NCBI RefSeq assembly: GCF_030930995.1
Contig: NZ_CP133217.1
Location: forward strand, 3,400,001 to 3,464,000
Length of the DNA stretch: 64,000 nucleotides
Origin: Thiothrix subterranea
GTDB lineage: Bacteria; Pseudomonadota; Gammaproteobacteria; Thiotrichales; Thiotrichaceae
Direction: 5' to 3'
Part shown: in pieces, positions 42,979-53,069 of the stretch
Position numbering within the stretch: the stretch's first letter is position 1
Layout of the letters: each line of letters opens with the position of its first letter
Program-made: the position numbers and the translations under genes
The notes under the pieces: generated by a model
What the model saw: the letters and a program-made list of their open reading frames with translations, nothing else
The model's database searches: none
Told to the model about the DNA's origin: nothing

Positions 42979-45591
42979 TTAAACCCGTTCGGCAACCCAG
43001 CCCTGTACGCTGGCTAACGCGGCTGGCAATGCTGCCACATCCGTGCCGCCGCCTTGTGCCATGTCCGGGCGACCGCCGCCTTTGCCACCCAGTTGCGCGG
43101 CAACAAAGCCCAGCAAATCACCGGCTTTGACTTTGGCGGTTTCGTCTTTGGTGACACCTGCCACCAGACTGACTTTGCCATCGGCTACCGTGGCGAGAAT
43201 CACCACCGCTTTGCCCAGTTTATTTTTCAACTGGTCAACGGTGTCACGCAAGGATTTGGGATCAGCCCCTTCCAAATGTGCTGCGAGGACGCGCATTCCA
43301 CCCACCTCCACCGCTTGATCGGCAAGATTGGAACCGGCTTGGGAAGCCATTTTGCCTTTAAGCTGTTCCAGTTCCTTTTCGAGAGCACGGCTTTTTTGCA
43401 GCATCGCGTCAAGCTTGTCCGTCACTTCCACAGGATTGGATTTGAGCAAACGTGCCACATTATCCAAACGGCTAGTGACTTCCGCAAGCCACGCTAGGGC
43501 ATTCGCGCCGGTCACAGCTTCGATACGGCGCACACCGGCGGCAACCCCGCCTTCGCTGACAATTTTAAACAAGCCGATGTCGCCAGTACGGTTAACGTGA
43601 CAACCGCCACACAATTCCGTGGAGAAACCGATTTTCAAAACACGCACTTCATCGCCGTACTTTTCGCCGAACAATGCCATTGCACCGGCTTGCTTGGCAG
43701 CTTCCATGTTCATGACTTGCGCAGAAGTCGCAGCATTGGCACGAATTTCACGGTTGACGATGGCTTCTACCTCCGCAATTTGCTCGGCGGAAACCGGGTC
43801 AGGTTGCGAGAAGTCAAAACGCAAACGGTCGGGTGTCACCAAGGAGCCTTTTTGCTCAACGTGCGTACCCAATACTTGGCGCAGTGCCGCGTGCATTAAG
43901 TGCGTGGCGGAATGGTTGAGAATGATGGCTTGGCGGCGTTCGGCATCCACTTCGGCGGCAACTGTTGCACCGACGGACAAGATGCCGGATTCCAGTACAC
44001 CGATATGGATAAAGGTTGCACCCTGCTTGCGGGTATCGGTAACGCGGAATACCGCATCCCCCGTGTGCAACACGCCAGTATCGCCCACCTGACCACCGGA
44101 TTCAGCATAGAATGGCGTGTGATCCAGCACGATACGCCCTTCATCACCGGCTTGCAGGCTCGTCACCGCTTCACCACCACGGAATAACGCGGTAATGGCG
44201 GACGTTTCCGCCAATTGCTCGTAACCGTGGAATGCCGTTGCACCACTCACATCCAGCTTGTCGCCGTAATCCGCGCCGAATTTACCGGCAGCACGGGCGC
44301 GTTCGCGTTGCGCATTCATTGCCGCTTCAAACCCGGCTTCGTCCAGCTTGAGGTTGCGTTCGCGAGCAATATCACCCGTCAAGTCCACCGGGAAACCGTA
44401 AGTGTCGTACAACTTGAACACGGTTTCGCCGTCAATGGTGTCGCCGGACATGCCCGCAATCGCCTCTTCCAGAATCTTCATGCCCTGTTCGAGGGTTTCG
44501 GCAAAGCGACGTTCTTCTTTTTCCAACGCCTGTTCGACCAAGGGCTGGGCAGAGGCAAGCTCGGGGTAAGCTTTGCCCATTTCATCCACCAAGGGCTGTA
44601 CCAGCTTGTGGAAAAACGGTGCTTCCATGCCCAGTTTGTAACCGTGACGGATAGCGCGGCGAATAATCCGGCGCAACACATAACCACGACCTTCATTCGA
44701 CGGCAATACGCCATCCACAATCAGGAAGGAGCAAGAACGAATATGGTCAGCAATGACCTTCAATGACGGGCTATTCGGGTCGGCATTTTTTGCCAGTTCC
44801 TCGCATTTTTTGAGCAGCGTTTGGAACAAGTCGATTTCGTAATTGCTGTGAACGCCTTGCATCACCGCCGCCAGACGCTCCATGCCCATACCAGTATCAA
44901 CGGAAGGTTTCGGCAGCGGACGCATTTCGCCATCCTTGGTGCGCTCGTACTGCATAAACACCAAGTTCCAAATCTCGATGTAACGGTCGCCATCTTCCTC
45001 TGGCGTTCCCGGTGGCCCGCCCCAAATATGTTCGCCGTGGTCGTAGAAAATTTCGGTGCAAGGTCCACACGGCCCAGTATCACCCATCTGCCAGAAATTA
45101 TCGGAAGCATAACGCGCCCCTTTATTATCGCCGATGCGGGTAATCCGATCGGTTGGCACACCGATTTGCTGCGCCCAAATGTTATAGGCTTCGTCGTCGT
45201 CCGCGTAAACCGTCACCCACAGCTTGCCTTTGGGCAATTTCAGCACTTCGGTGAGGAATTCCCACGCATAGTGAATAGCATCGTGTTTGAAATAATCGCC
45301 AAAACTGAAGTTGCCGAGCATTTCAAAAAAGGTGTGATGACGTGCGGTGTAACCAACATTTTCCAAGTCGTTATGTTTGCCGCCCGCACGCACACAACGC
45401 TGCGAAGTCGTCGCACGGTTATAGGCGCGTATATCGTCGCCCAAAAACACGTCCTTGAATTGCACCATGCCTGCGTTGGTGAACAGCAAGGTCGGGTCAT
45501 TGCCCGGTATCAACGAGCTGGACGGGAGGATTTCATGGCCTTTGCTGGCGAAAAAATCGAGAAAATGTTGTCTGAGTTCAGCAGTATTCAT
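42979..45591 (-). CDS. alaS: Alanine--tRNA ligase
   Basis: 870-residue class II synthetase. The catalytic domain has [31 protein letters not shown] and [12 protein letters not shown]. The editing domain zinc motif is [11 protein letters not shown] with CGGCH at about residues 660-664. A coiled coil ([14 protein letters not shown]) and the C-terminal C-Ala domain follow. Its start overlaps the recX stop by 4 nt. Confidence 0.98.
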   Translation of the reverse strand: MNTAELRQHFLDFFASKGHEILPSSSLIPGNDPTLLFTNAGMVQFKDVFLGDDIRAYNRATTSQRCVRAGGKHNDLENVGYTARHHTFFEMLGNFSFGDYFKHDAIHYAWEFLTEVLKLPKGKLWVTVYADDDEAYNIWAQQIGVPTDRITRIGDNKGARYASDNFWQMGDTGPCGPCTEIFYDHGEHIWGGPPGTPEEDGDRYIEIWNLVFMQYERTKDGEMRPLPKPSVDTGMGMERLAAVMQGVHSNYEIDLFQTLLKKCEELAKNADPNSPSLKVIADHIRSCSFLIVDGVLPSNEGRGYVLRRIIRRAIRHGYKLGMEAPFFHKLVQPLVDEMGKAYPELASAQPLVEQALEKEERRFAETLEQGMKILEEAIAGMSGDTIDGETVFKLYDTYGFPVDLTGDIARERNLKLDEAGFEAAMNAQRERARAAGKFGADYGDKLDVSGATAFHGYEQLAETSAITALFRGGEAVTSLQAGDEGRIVLDHTPFYAESGGQVGDTGVLHTGDAVFRVTDTRKQGATFIHIGVLESGILSVGATVAAEVDAERRQAIILNHSATHLMHAALRQVLGTHVEQKGSLVTPDRLRFDFSQPDPVSAEQIAEVEAIVNREIRANAATSAQVMNMEAAKQAGAMALFGEKYGDEVRVLKIGFSTELCGGCHVNRTGDIGLFKIVSEGGVAAGVRRIEAVTGANALAWLAEVTSRLDNVARLLKSNPVEVTDKLDAMLQKSRALEKELEQLKGKMASQAGSNLADQAVEVGGMRVLAAHLEGADPKSLRDTVDQLKNKLGKAVVILATVADGKVSLVAGVTKDETAKVKAGDLLGFVAAQLGGKGGGRPDMAQGGGTDVAALPAALASVQGWVAERV

Positions 45592-46028
45592 TGGAAAGCA
45601 GCTTTAATCGCATCGGTATAAAAACCGCGCCCGGCAAGAAATCGAGATTGCCGGGCGCGTTCCTTGTAATCAGCCGGGATTTCCCCGCCAAATTTCTTGA
45701 TCCGTTGTTCACAGGCCAGATCGTGCCAGTCGACATCGGCTTCTGCCAATGCCTGAGCAGCCGTGGTGTCATCCACGCCATGCTCGCGTAATTCATAGTT
45801 AATCCGCTGCGGGCCACGCCCCCGCGAGATTGACGAACGGACAAAAGCAGCCGCGTAACGGGCATCATCCAGATAACCCAGCGACTGCAATTTATCCAAG
45901 AGCGCGTTCAGGCTGATAGTATCGCACTCGCAACGCTGACGCACTTTTTGCGCGAGTTCATGGCGGGAATGCTCACGCTGCGCCAACAAGCGCACCGCTA
46001 TCGTTTCGCATTCCCGCCCATTAGCCAT
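45588..46028 (-). CDS. recX: Regulatory protein RecX
   Basis: 146-residue modulator that blocks RecA filament growth. Matching segments are [47 protein letters not shown] and the C-terminal [16 protein letters not shown]. Three helical repeats are visible. Its ATG shares a base with the recA stop (TAATG), so the two are co-translated. Confidence 0.95.
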   Translation of the reverse strand: MANGRECETIAVRLLAQREHSRHELAQKVRQRCECDTISLNALLDKLQSLGYLDDARYAAAFVRSSISRGRGPQRINYELREHGVDDTTAAQALAEADVDWHDLACEQRIKKFGGEIPADYKERARQSRFLAGRGFYTDAIKAAFQ

Positions 46029-47083
46029 TAAACAACGTCATCAAGACCGGCATCGCTGTCGGCTTCTTCGGTAACGGTGGCAGCAAAACCGGGCGCATTC
46101 ATGCAAGCTTCGCGGATGGCTTTTTCAATTTCAGCCGCCGCCGCCGGATGCTCTTTCAAGTAATTGCGGGCATTATCCTTGCCTTGACCGATTTTTTCAC
46201 CTTTATAGCTGTACCACGCGCCAGCTTTGCCGACCAGCCCTTGCTTGGAACCGAGGTCAACCAATTCGCCTTCGCGAGAAATGCCTTCGCCGTACAGAAT
46301 TTCAAATTCGGCTTGTTTGAACGGTGGCGCGACTTTGTTCTTAACCACTTTGACACGGGTTTCAGAGCCAGTAATTTCGTCACCCTTCTTAATCGCACCA
46401 ATGCGGCGAATATCGAGACGCACGGAAGCGTAGAATTTCAGCGCGTTACCACCCGTCGTCGTTTCCGGGTTGCCGAACATTACGCCGATTTTCATCCGAA
46501 TCTGGTTGATGAAAATCACCAAGGTATTGGAACGCTTGATATTACCGGTGAGTTTGCGCAGGGCTTGTGACATTAACCGTGCTTGCAAACCGACGTGGGA
46601 ATCACCCATATCGCCTTCAATTTCCGCTTTTGGCGTCAACGCTGCAACCGAGTCGACCACCACCATATCCACTGCGTTGGAACGCACCAGCATGTCGGCA
46701 ATTTCCAACGCCTGCTCGCCGTTATCCGGTTGGGACACCAGCAAATCATCGACGTTAACGCCAATTTTTTGCGCGTAAATCGGGTCAAGCGCGTGTTCCG
46801 CATCAATGAACGCCGCTGTGCCGCCCATTTTTTGGCATTCGGCGATCACTTGCAGCGTCAGAGTGGTTTTGCCGGAAGATTCCGGGCCGTAAATTTCGAC
46901 GACACGTCCTTTGGGCAGGCCGCCAATACCAAGGGCAATGTCCAGCCCTAATGAGCCGGTAGAAATCACGTCGATGTCGCGGGCAGCACTGGAGTCGCCC
47001 ATGCGCATCACAGTGCCTTTGCCAAACTGACGTTCAATCTGGCCTAGGGCGGCGGCGAGGGCTTTCTTTTTGTTCTCGTCCAT
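46028..47083 (-). CDS. recA: Recombinase RecA
   Basis: 351-residue recombinase and SOS co-protease. Walker A is [11 protein letters not shown] at about residues 67-77; [11 protein letters not shown] and [23 protein letters not shown] follow, then [22 protein letters not shown]. The acidic C-terminus is [14 protein letters not shown]. Length is standard. It lies divergent from the Uma2 gene. I see no CTGT-N8-ACAG LexA box in the 171 nt upstream. Confidence 0.99.
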   Translation of the reverse strand: MDENKKKALAAALGQIERQFGKGTVMRMGDSSAARDIDVISTGSLGLDIALGIGGLPKGRVVEIYGPESSGKTTLTLQVIAECQKMGGTAAFIDAEHALDPIYAQKIGVNVDDLLVSQPDNGEQALEIADMLVRSNAVDMVVVDSVAALTPKAEIEGDMGDSHVGLQARLMSQALRKLTGNIKRSNTLVIFINQIRMKIGVMFGNPETTTGGNALKFYASVRLDIRRIGAIKKGDEITGSETRVKVVKNKVAPPFKQAEFEILYGEGISREGELVDLGSKQGLVGKAGAWYSYKGEKIGQGKDNARNYLKEHPAAAAEIEKAIREACMNAPGFAATVTEEADSDAGLDDVV

Positions 47084-47254
47084 GCGGACACTCCTTTTAA
47101 GGGTAAATTCTGTGTGGGTGGTAGGAAAGCAGGGATTATTTCATAACGGGTAGCAGCAAGCCAATGCCGAAAGATGAACGTCGATCATTTATGGTATAAT
47201 CAGCGACTTGAAACAGCCGCAAACCGCCTCAGCACTCGACCGGGAGAACAGCGT

Positions 47255-47890
47255 ATGTCACTTGCCTATCAATTAGACACACAACAACGTTACACCTATC
47301 AGGATTACCTGCGCTGGCCTGATGATGTGCGTTATGAATTGCTGGGAGGTGAACCTGTGGTGATGTCTGCACCCAGCACGATGCATCAAAGGGTTATTCG
47401 CGAACTTGTCACCCAATTGACGATTGCTTTGCGGGGCAAATCCTGCGAGGTTTTTCCTGCGCCATTTGATGTTTGCCTCGCTGCTGACGATGCGGCGGAT
47501 GACCAGATAAACAATGTTGTGCAACCTGACATCAGCGTGATCTGTGACGGTAACAAAATCCATGACAAAGGGTGCAAAGGTGCGCCCGATTGGATCATTG
47601 AAGTGCTGTCGCCTTCCACTGCATCCAGAGACCTGATCCACAAGCTGCGGCTGTACGAACGTTATGGGGTGCGGGAATATTGGGTGGTGCATCCGATAGA
47701 CCGAGTGGTGATGATGTGGCAATTGTCCGCCGATAGCGGGCGTTATGGCGCGGTGTTGATCGAGGAAACGCAGGGTATGCAAGCATCCGGGCTGTTTCCC
47801 GATTTGGTGCTGGAATGGGATGTGCTGTTTCCACCACCGAAGCCGCTGGTTTATGTGAAAGAGCCACCGCCGGGGGATTATTATTCATGA
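47255..47890 (+). CDS. Uma2 family (DUF820) endonuclease-like protein
   Basis: 211 residues from the ATG at 47255 with GGGAG upstream; an in-frame ATG at 47174 lies further upstream and adds no conserved sequence. The PD-(D/E)XK-like core appears as YELLGGEPVVMSAPSTMHQRVI, VVQPDISVICD, and PDWIIEVLSPSTASRDLIHKLRLYERYGVREYWVV, the Uma2 hallmark. The family is abundant in cyanobacteria and filamentous bacteria and usually lacks a known role; restriction or mobile-DNA links are debated. TATAAT at 47195-47200 may be its -10 box. Confidence 0.88.
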   Translation: MSLAYQLDTQQRYTYQDYLRWPDDVRYELLGGEPVVMSAPSTMHQRVIRELVTQLTIALRGKSCEVFPAPFDVCLAADDAADDQINNVVQPDISVICDGNKIHDKGCKGAPDWIIEVLSPSTASRDLIHKLRLYERYGVREYWVVHPIDRVVMMWQLSADSGRYGAVLIEETQGMQASGLFPDLVLEWDVLFPPPKPLVYVKEPPPGDYYS

Positions 47891-47937
47891 TAAGGAAAGA
47901 ACATCCACCGGATGACAAGCCGTTGCAAAGGGCAAAA

Positions 47938-49005
47938 TTACTGACCGGAACGGACTAACCGCACATGATTGCCGTCGTAACGGTCGAACCAAAGGTCATT
48001 ACCATCGTAAAAGTTGACACCCCAAGCGTAGGAAGCATCTTTCGCTTTGGACGACCAGTGCAGCAACCCAAATGCAGGTGTATTCGGAAATACTTGCAAA
48101 TCAATCGTCGGGATTTGGTAATTGTGACCACAAGTCTTGTACCATGCCGTTGACTGCGGTATGCCGTTGCTGCAATACACAAGTGTACGTAACTCATCTT
48201 TAGTAGGCATCCGCCAATCGCTATAGTCTGCGAAGCTGACACCTGATTCAAACTCCGACATAGCATCATCCCACTTGTATTTGGCTGCTTCTCCAGTACT
48301 ACAATCCACACCACTTTGACCTTCAATGCATTGCTTCCACATCAACCCACTTTTAGTATCAGTTACCGTGCCGTCATTGTGAATGATGTAGTGGGATGAA
48401 GCTACAGTTTGGGGTATTGCTGTAGGAGCTTGCCCTGCAAGCGATTCTTTCTTCACAGGTTTGCCTTGTTGCATGGAAGAATCGCCAGCAAGGCTAGCTC
48501 CTACAGAATATTTCCAATAATACCCACCACAGCCAAGAACTGCCGCGAACAGGAATAGTGAGGGTAGCCACGGGAATTTTTTGGGTGGTGGCGAAGATAG
48601 CGGTTGAGACCCACGACCTAGCAGCCCATAAATTTGTGCTGCTAGTTCAATAAAAACTGGACTATCGCTTTTGCCATTCCAACGAGTGAAGTTACCCGCC
48701 TGCCGCATAGCGAAACCAAATGGCGGCTCAATATCATCAATCTTGATGGGCAACAACACGTTACGGCTTTTGCCATTACTGGCTTCTTCGAGCACCCATT
48801 CAGAATCCACAGAACCCTTCGACCATACCACCACGACACACCTGCTTTCACGAATGGCTTGGTCAATCTTGCGATGCCAATTCTCCCCTGTATGAATAGA
48901 TTGATGATCCCAAAACACTGACCAGCTCTGTTGCGCTAACGCTTGAAATAGCGGCTGCAAACGCTCACGGTCTTGGCTCGAGTAACTGAGAAAAATGTCG
49001 TGCAT
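47938..49005 (-). CDS. TIR domain - transmembrane - DUF1566 (Lcl, C-lectin-like) protein
   Basis: 355 residues. TIR domain at about 1-130, starting HDIFLSYSSQDRERLQ; SEWVLEEA places a candidate NADase Glu at residue 74 by the WVxxE pattern. A membrane helix lies at about 144-163 (WLPSLFLFAAVLGCGGYYW). Residues 167-196 are encoded by a REP-like palindrome. DUF1566 spans about 208-355 (DGTVTDTKSGLMWKQ, YSDWRMPTKDELRTL, HVRLVRSGQ). The TIR side should face the cytoplasm and DUF1566 the periplasm. Codons 323-347 are nearly all NNY, as in diversity-generating retroelement targets. No neighbour suggests an operon. Confidence 0.85.
   Translation of the reverse strand: MHDIFLSYSSQDRERLQPLFQALAQQSWSVFWDHQSIHTGENWHRKIDQAIRESRCVVVVWSKGSVDSEWVLEEASNGKSRNVLLPIKIDDIEPPFGFAMRQAGNFTRWNGKSDSPVFIELAAQIYGLLGRGSQPLSSPPPKKFPWLPSLFLFAAVLGCGGYYWKYSVGASLAGDSSMQQGKPVKKESLAGQAPTAIPQTVASSHYIIHNDGTVTDTKSGLMWKQCIEGQSGVDCSTGEAAKYKWDDAMSEFESGVSFADYSDWRMPTKDELRTLVYCSNGIPQSTAWYKTCGHNYQIPTIDLQVFPNTPAFGLLHWSSKAKDASYAWGVNFYDGNDLWFDRYDGNHVRLVRSGQ
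48420..48506. repeat. REP-like palindrome inside the TIR-DUF1566 coding region
   Basis: CTGTAGGAGCT (48420-48430) and AGCTCCTACAG (48496-48506) are perfect outer arms, and GCGATTCTT/AAGAATCGC pair further in with TGCAAG/CCAGCAAG-type imperfect arms. The GTAGGAGC...GCGAT layout matches Pseudomonas-type REP sequences. It is read in frame as residues 167-196, directly after the membrane helix. Confidence 0.75.
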
Positions 49006-49154
49006 ACTGATAACTGATAGAGAATCCCCGATGAACGGATAATAAACGATATGCGGCGGAATTTCTGTGAAATTGGCTCAGCCACCAGAAATGTTGCGTT
49101 GCAGCAAAAAAACTATCGACAATCGCCCCATAAACTAGCTATTGTGATACACCT

Positions 49155-50990
49155 ATGAATATCACCAGCTCAGACAAGTGGAATCCCTTACCTATGCAAC
49201 AGCCAGTACCAACACCGACGCACACGGTTGACCCCGTGCAATTACAAACCAACATCACCCGCGCCATGCTCCTGTGGCAACGCTTTGTTGCCCGCATGAT
49301 GAGCGATGCCGCCAGCAAGCAGGGCAAAGATGCCGGACAAGGCGATAACAGTTTCAACACTGCCATTGCCAAATGGGGCGTGAATTTATTCTTGCACCCC
49401 ACTGCCGTCATGCAAGCGAATATGGCACTGCTGACCAGCCAAACCAAACTGTGGCAACACAGCACCGCACGCGCACTAGGCTTCGGGAAATTGTCACCAG
49501 GCGTGCCTGCGATTACCGACAAGCGTTTCAAACACCCGGCATGGCAAGAACACCAATTCACCGAAGTGCTGCTCCAGTCTTACCTGAATATGTCAACCTA
49601 CTGGCGGACATTGGCGCAAACTGCTGGTGGCTTATCCGAACAGGATGCAAAAAAAGCCGAGTTCTTCATCAATAGCATGATTGATGCACTTTCGCCGAAC
49701 AATTACTCGCACACCAATCCACAAGTCTGGCAAACCATCCTCGATACCAATGGCGAAAACCTCGTTAAAGGCATGGAAAACCTGCTGGATGACTTCCAAG
49801 ACGGGCAATTGCGCATTCGCATGACCGACATGAAAGCGTTTGAATTAGGCCGCGATATTGCCACCACGCCCGGCAAAGTCGTGTTCAAAAATGAATTGCT
49901 GGAACTGATCCAATACACCCCTTCCACCGCTAAAGTTCGCCAACGTCCGGTCTTGATCGTACCGCCCTGGATCAACAAGTATTACATTCTCGACCTGCGC
50001 GAAAAGAACTCGTTCGTCAAATGGGCGGTGGAGCAAGGCAACACCGTCTTCATGATTTCGTGGGTCAATCCTGACAGCCAGCACCGTAACTTAAACTTTG
50101 AAGACTACATGCAGGCAGCGATTGCGGCGATGGATGCGGTCGAAGCGGCGACCGGCGAACGTGACTTGAACCTGATCGGTTACTGCTTAGGCGGCACACT
50201 GACCGCAGCTACCCTTGCCCACCTGAAAGCCAAAGGTGATGACCGGGTAAAAAGTGCCACCTTCTTCACCACCTTGCTGGACTTTGCCGAACCCGGTGAA
50301 ATTGGCGTGTTCCTGAGCGAAGAACAGGTCGGTTCGCTAGAAAAGCGCATGGACAAAACCGGCTACCTCGATGGCAAAGACATGGGTACAGCTTTTAACA
50401 TGCTCCGCGCCAATGACCTAGTTTGGTCGTTCTTTGTGAACTTGTATTTGCTCGGCAATGACCCGATGCCTTTCGACCTGTTGTATTGGAACTCAGACAG
50501 CACAAGAATGCCAGCGGCGATGCACAGCTACTACCTGCGCAATATGTACCTAAACAACTGCCTGAGCCAAGCGAATTGCCTCACCCTTTCCGGTACGCCA
50601 ATTGATTTGCGCACCATTGATACTCCGGCTTATTTTGTTTCCACCCACGATGATCATATCGCGCCTTGGCGCAGTACGTATGCAGGCGCAAAACTGTTCG
50701 CAGGCCCGGTGCGCTTTGTGTTAGGGCAATCCGGTCACATTGCAGGCATTGTGAACCCTGCTGCCGCCAACAAATACGGTCACTGGATCAATGATACGCA
50801 AGAAAAGCTAGATGACACGGCGGAAGATTGGCTGTTGGATGCCACCAAAGTGGATTTATCTTGGTGGCACGACTGGAATCGCTGGGTAGCAACGTTCTCC
50901 AGCGAAGAAGTCGATGCGCGTGTTCCCGGTGCAGGCAAACTGGAAGTACTGGGTGATGCACCCGGCACTTACGTGCGTCAGAAAATCTAA
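49155..50990 (+). CDS. phaC: Class I polyhydroxyalkanoate synthase
   Basis: 611-residue enzyme that polymerises hydroxyacyl-CoA into storage polyester granules. The lipase-box-like GYCLGG places the catalytic Cys at residue 344. STHDDHIAPW holds the Asp and LGQSGHIAGIVNPA the His. The N-terminal region NRYILDLREKNS-like segment NKYYILDLREKNSFVKW is typical of class I. No phaA, phaB or phasin is adjacent. It ends 4 nt inside the convergent pncC. Confidence 0.96.
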   Translation: MNITSSDKWNPLPMQQPVPTPTHTVDPVQLQTNITRAMLLWQRFVARMMSDAASKQGKDAGQGDNSFNTAIAKWGVNLFLHPTAVMQANMALLTSQTKLWQHSTARALGFGKLSPGVPAITDKRFKHPAWQEHQFTEVLLQSYLNMSTYWRTLAQTAGGLSEQDAKKAEFFINSMIDALSPNNYSHTNPQVWQTILDTNGENLVKGMENLLDDFQDGQLRIRMTDMKAFELGRDIATTPGKVVFKNELLELIQYTPSTAKVRQRPVLIVPPWINKYYILDLREKNSFVKWAVEQGNTVFMISWVNPDSQHRNLNFEDYMQAAIAAMDAVEAATGERDLNLIGYCLGGTLTAATLAHLKAKGDDRVKSATFFTTLLDFAEPGEIGVFLSEEQVGSLEKRMDKTGYLDGKDMGTAFNMLRANDLVWSFFVNLYLLGNDPMPFDLLYWNSDSTRMPAAMHSYYLRNMYLNNCLSQANCLTLSGTPIDLRTIDTPAYFVSTHDDHIAPWRSTYAGAKLFAGPVRFVLGQSGHIAGIVNPAAANKYGHWINDTQEKLDDTAEDWLLDATKVDLSWWHDWNRWVATFSSEEVDARVPGAGKLEVLGDAPGTYVRQKI

Positions 50991-51463
50991 TCCGCGAGTA
51001 TCTGCAATACGCCGTGTAGCGCGTATTGCACCGCTTGATAGCGTACTGCCTCCCGATCACCGTCAAAGTATTGGGTTGCGGTACGTACTGTCCCATCCTG
51101 CGCTGCCCAGCCGAAACAGACCATGCCCACAGGTTTGGTGGTTGTGCCGCCACCCGGCCCCGCAATGCCACTGACGGATACCGCGACTTGCGCCCGCGAG
51201 TGCAGTAACGCACCGGTTGCCATCGCAGCGGTCACGGCTTCGCTCACCGCACCATGTTCTGCCAAGGTTGGCACTGGCACGCCCAGCATTTCCTGTTTGG
51301 CTTCATTGCTGTAGGTGACGAAACCGCGTTCAAACCACACCGAACTGCCCACCAGATCGGTACACAGCTTGGCAATCCAGCCGCCGGTGCAAGATTCCGC
51401 TGTCGTCAGCAGCCAACCCTTGGCTTGCAATGCCGCTGCCACTTGTGCCAGCAAAACTTCCAT
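50987..51463 (-). CDS. pncC: Nicotinamide-nucleotide amidase (CinA C-terminal domain)
   Basis: 158-residue stand-alone CinA C-terminal domain that deamidates NMN to NaMN for NAD recycling. The motif LTTAESCTGGWIAKL holds the catalytic Ser/Thr and Lys region, and VSGIAGPGGGTTTKPVGMVCFG is a family hallmark. The ATG at 51463 shares its A with the sppA stop (TGATG). Confidence 0.92.
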   Translation of the reverse strand: MEVLLAQVAAALQAKGWLLTTAESCTGGWIAKLCTDLVGSSVWFERGFVTYSNEAKQEMLGVPVPTLAEHGAVSEAVTAAMATGALLHSRAQVAVSVSGIAGPGGGTTTKPVGMVCFGWAAQDGTVRTATQYFDGDREAVRYQAVQYALHGVLQILAD

Positions 51464-52407
51464 CAACGCAATACAGTACGCGGGGTGGCATCCAGCGAAA
51501 TCATCGACTGCACGGAAGTTTCGACCCGCTCACTCAAACGCTGAATCAAGTCCTTTTCGGTGGTGAAATTCACCATTTCTTCGGCTTTAATCAATTCACG
51601 TGCCACGTAAGCATCGCTGCCCAAGCCATCAATCAAACCCAGTTTGACCGCATCCTCACCCGTCCAAAACAGGCCAGAGAAAATATCGGGATTGTTTGGT
51701 AAACGTTCATCACGCCCTTCTTTCACCACCTTGATGAACTGCTGGTGGGTTGTATTCAACATATTGTTAACGTGTGCCACCTGCGTTGCGTTTTCAGGCA
51801 GAAACGGGTCAAGCATCCCTTTATTTGCCCCCGCAGTGTACAAACGGCGTTCAACACCCAGCTTTTCCAGCAATTCAACCGCGCCGAAATTATCCATGCG
51901 TACCCCAATCGAGCCGACAATGCTGGCTTTATCCGCATAAATCTCATCGGCAGCCACGGCAATGTAATAGCCACCGGATGCGCATAAATCAGACACGACC
52001 GCGTAGACAGGAATGTCCTTATATTTGGCCTTTAAGCGCTTGATTTCATCATTAATAATGCCCGACTGCACCGGGCTACCACCGGGGCTATTGATGCGCA
52101 AAATCACGCCTTTGGTTTTTTCATGCTCGAATGCCTCTTTCAGCGCGGGGATCAACATCTCGCCGCTGGCTTCTGCACCATCCATAATCACGCCGTTAAT
52201 GTCGACTACCGCCGTAATTTTATCGGCAGCCGTTAATTTAGTATCCGATGCGCCACTACCGATCAGCGCAATCAAGCCAATTAGCAAGTACGCCACAAAG
52301 AACAGCTTGAAAAATATCCCCCAACGCCGCGCCCGCCGCTGCTCTTTGACAGATTCCATTGCCACATCTTTGAGGGCTTGTAATGCTTGTGTATTTTCTT
52401 CGTTCAT
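51463..52407 (-). CDS. sppA: Signal peptide peptidase SppA, short (36K) type
   Basis: 314-residue inner-membrane Ser/Lys peptidase. One transmembrane helix is near residues 32-52 (FFKLFFVAYLLIGLIALIGS). The catalytic Ser lies in DLCASGGYYIAVAADEIYADKASIVGSIGV and the Lys is probably within the ADKASI segment. It degrades signal peptides left in the membrane. The start at 52407 overlaps the upstream HAD gene (ATGA). It is half the length of E. coli SppA, as in Bacillus-type enzymes. Confidence 0.92.
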   Translation of the reverse strand: MNEENTQALQALKDVAMESVKEQRRARRWGIFFKLFFVAYLLIGLIALIGSGASDTKLTAADKITAVVDINGVIMDGAEASGEMLIPALKEAFEHEKTKGVILRINSPGGSPVQSGIINDEIKRLKAKYKDIPVYAVVSDLCASGGYYIAVAADEIYADKASIVGSIGVRMDNFGAVELLEKLGVERRLYTAGANKGMLDPFLPENATQVAHVNNMLNTTHQQFIKVVKEGRDERLPNNPDIFSGLFWTGEDAVKLGLIDGLGSDAYVARELIKAEEMVNFTTEKDLIQRLSERVETSVQSMISLDATPRTVLR

Positions 52408-53069
52408 TCTGTAACCTTTTGTTTTTCTAGCCAATCAGGAATATGCGCCACATCATCCACGTGTCCACGCGGTTGTGCTTGCCGTAACCGTGCCAAATCA
52501 TGCACGCCGTAACTAACCGCCAGTGAATCCATCCCGATAGCCAGTGCCATGTGTAAATCGTATTCGCTGTCACCGATCATCAACGCATCATGCGGCGCTG
52601 CATCATAGTCTGTCAAAATCTCTTCCAGCATTTGTGGATGCGGCTTGGAACGGGTTTCATCGGCACAGCGTGTGATCGGAAACAACTCACGCAACTCAGT
52701 TTCGTCCAATACCTTATCCAAACCACGGCGAGATTTACCCGTCGCTACCGCCAAGTCGTAGCCTTGTGCGGCGAGTGTGTGCAAGGTTTCACGCGCACCG
52801 GCGAACAATTCGCTACCGTGTGTGGTACGCACCAAAAATTCTTGGCGATACTCATCCGCAATCGCCCGAATCAAGTTCGAGGGTGCTTGAGGGTACAAGG
52901 CGCGAATCGCTTCATCCAAGCCCAAGCCGATAATGTGGCGAATTTCCTGATCAGTGCGCGATTCTGCGCCCACCAACTGAATCGCATTGCGCATACATTC
53001 GGTGATGTGCGCCGCTGAATCCATCAACGTGCCATCCCAATCAAAAATCAACAGGGAATAAGGCTTCAT
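52404..53069 (-). CDS. HAD-family phosphatase (phosphoglycolate-phosphatase-like)
   Basis: 221-residue HAD superfamily hydrolase. Motif I is FDWDGTLMDSAAHITECM, motif II AVATGKSRRGL, motif III is KPHPQMLEEIL and motif IV MIGDSEYDLHMA. Cap type and length resemble Gph and pyrophosphatase PpaX. In many Gammaproteobacteria a HAD of this type follows rluC, as here, and is of unknown substrate. Both ends overlap neighbours by 4 nt. Confidence 0.88.
   Translation of the reverse strand: MKPYSLLIFDWDGTLMDSAAHITECMRNAIQLVGAESRTDQEIRHIIGLGLDEAIRALYPQAPSNLIRAIADEYRQEFLVRTTHGSELFAGARETLHTLAAQGYDLAVATGKSRRGLDKVLDETELRELFPITRCADETRSKPHPQMLEEILTDYDAAPHDALMIGDSEYDLHMALAIGMDSLAVSYGVHDLARLRQAQPRGHVDDVAHIPDWLEKQKVTE

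Noticed and set aside
47084-47254. SOS (LexA) box for recA
   Set aside because: I looked for CTGT-N8-ACAG on both strands and found only CTGTTTCAAGTCGCTG, whose second half does not match. A divergent LexA site cannot be excluded.
47938-49005. Multi-gene TIR defence operon (Thoeris-like or CBASS-like)
   Set aside because: The TIR gene stands alone; neighbours are Uma2 and phaC, with no ThsA, cyclase or nuclease partner on the same strand.
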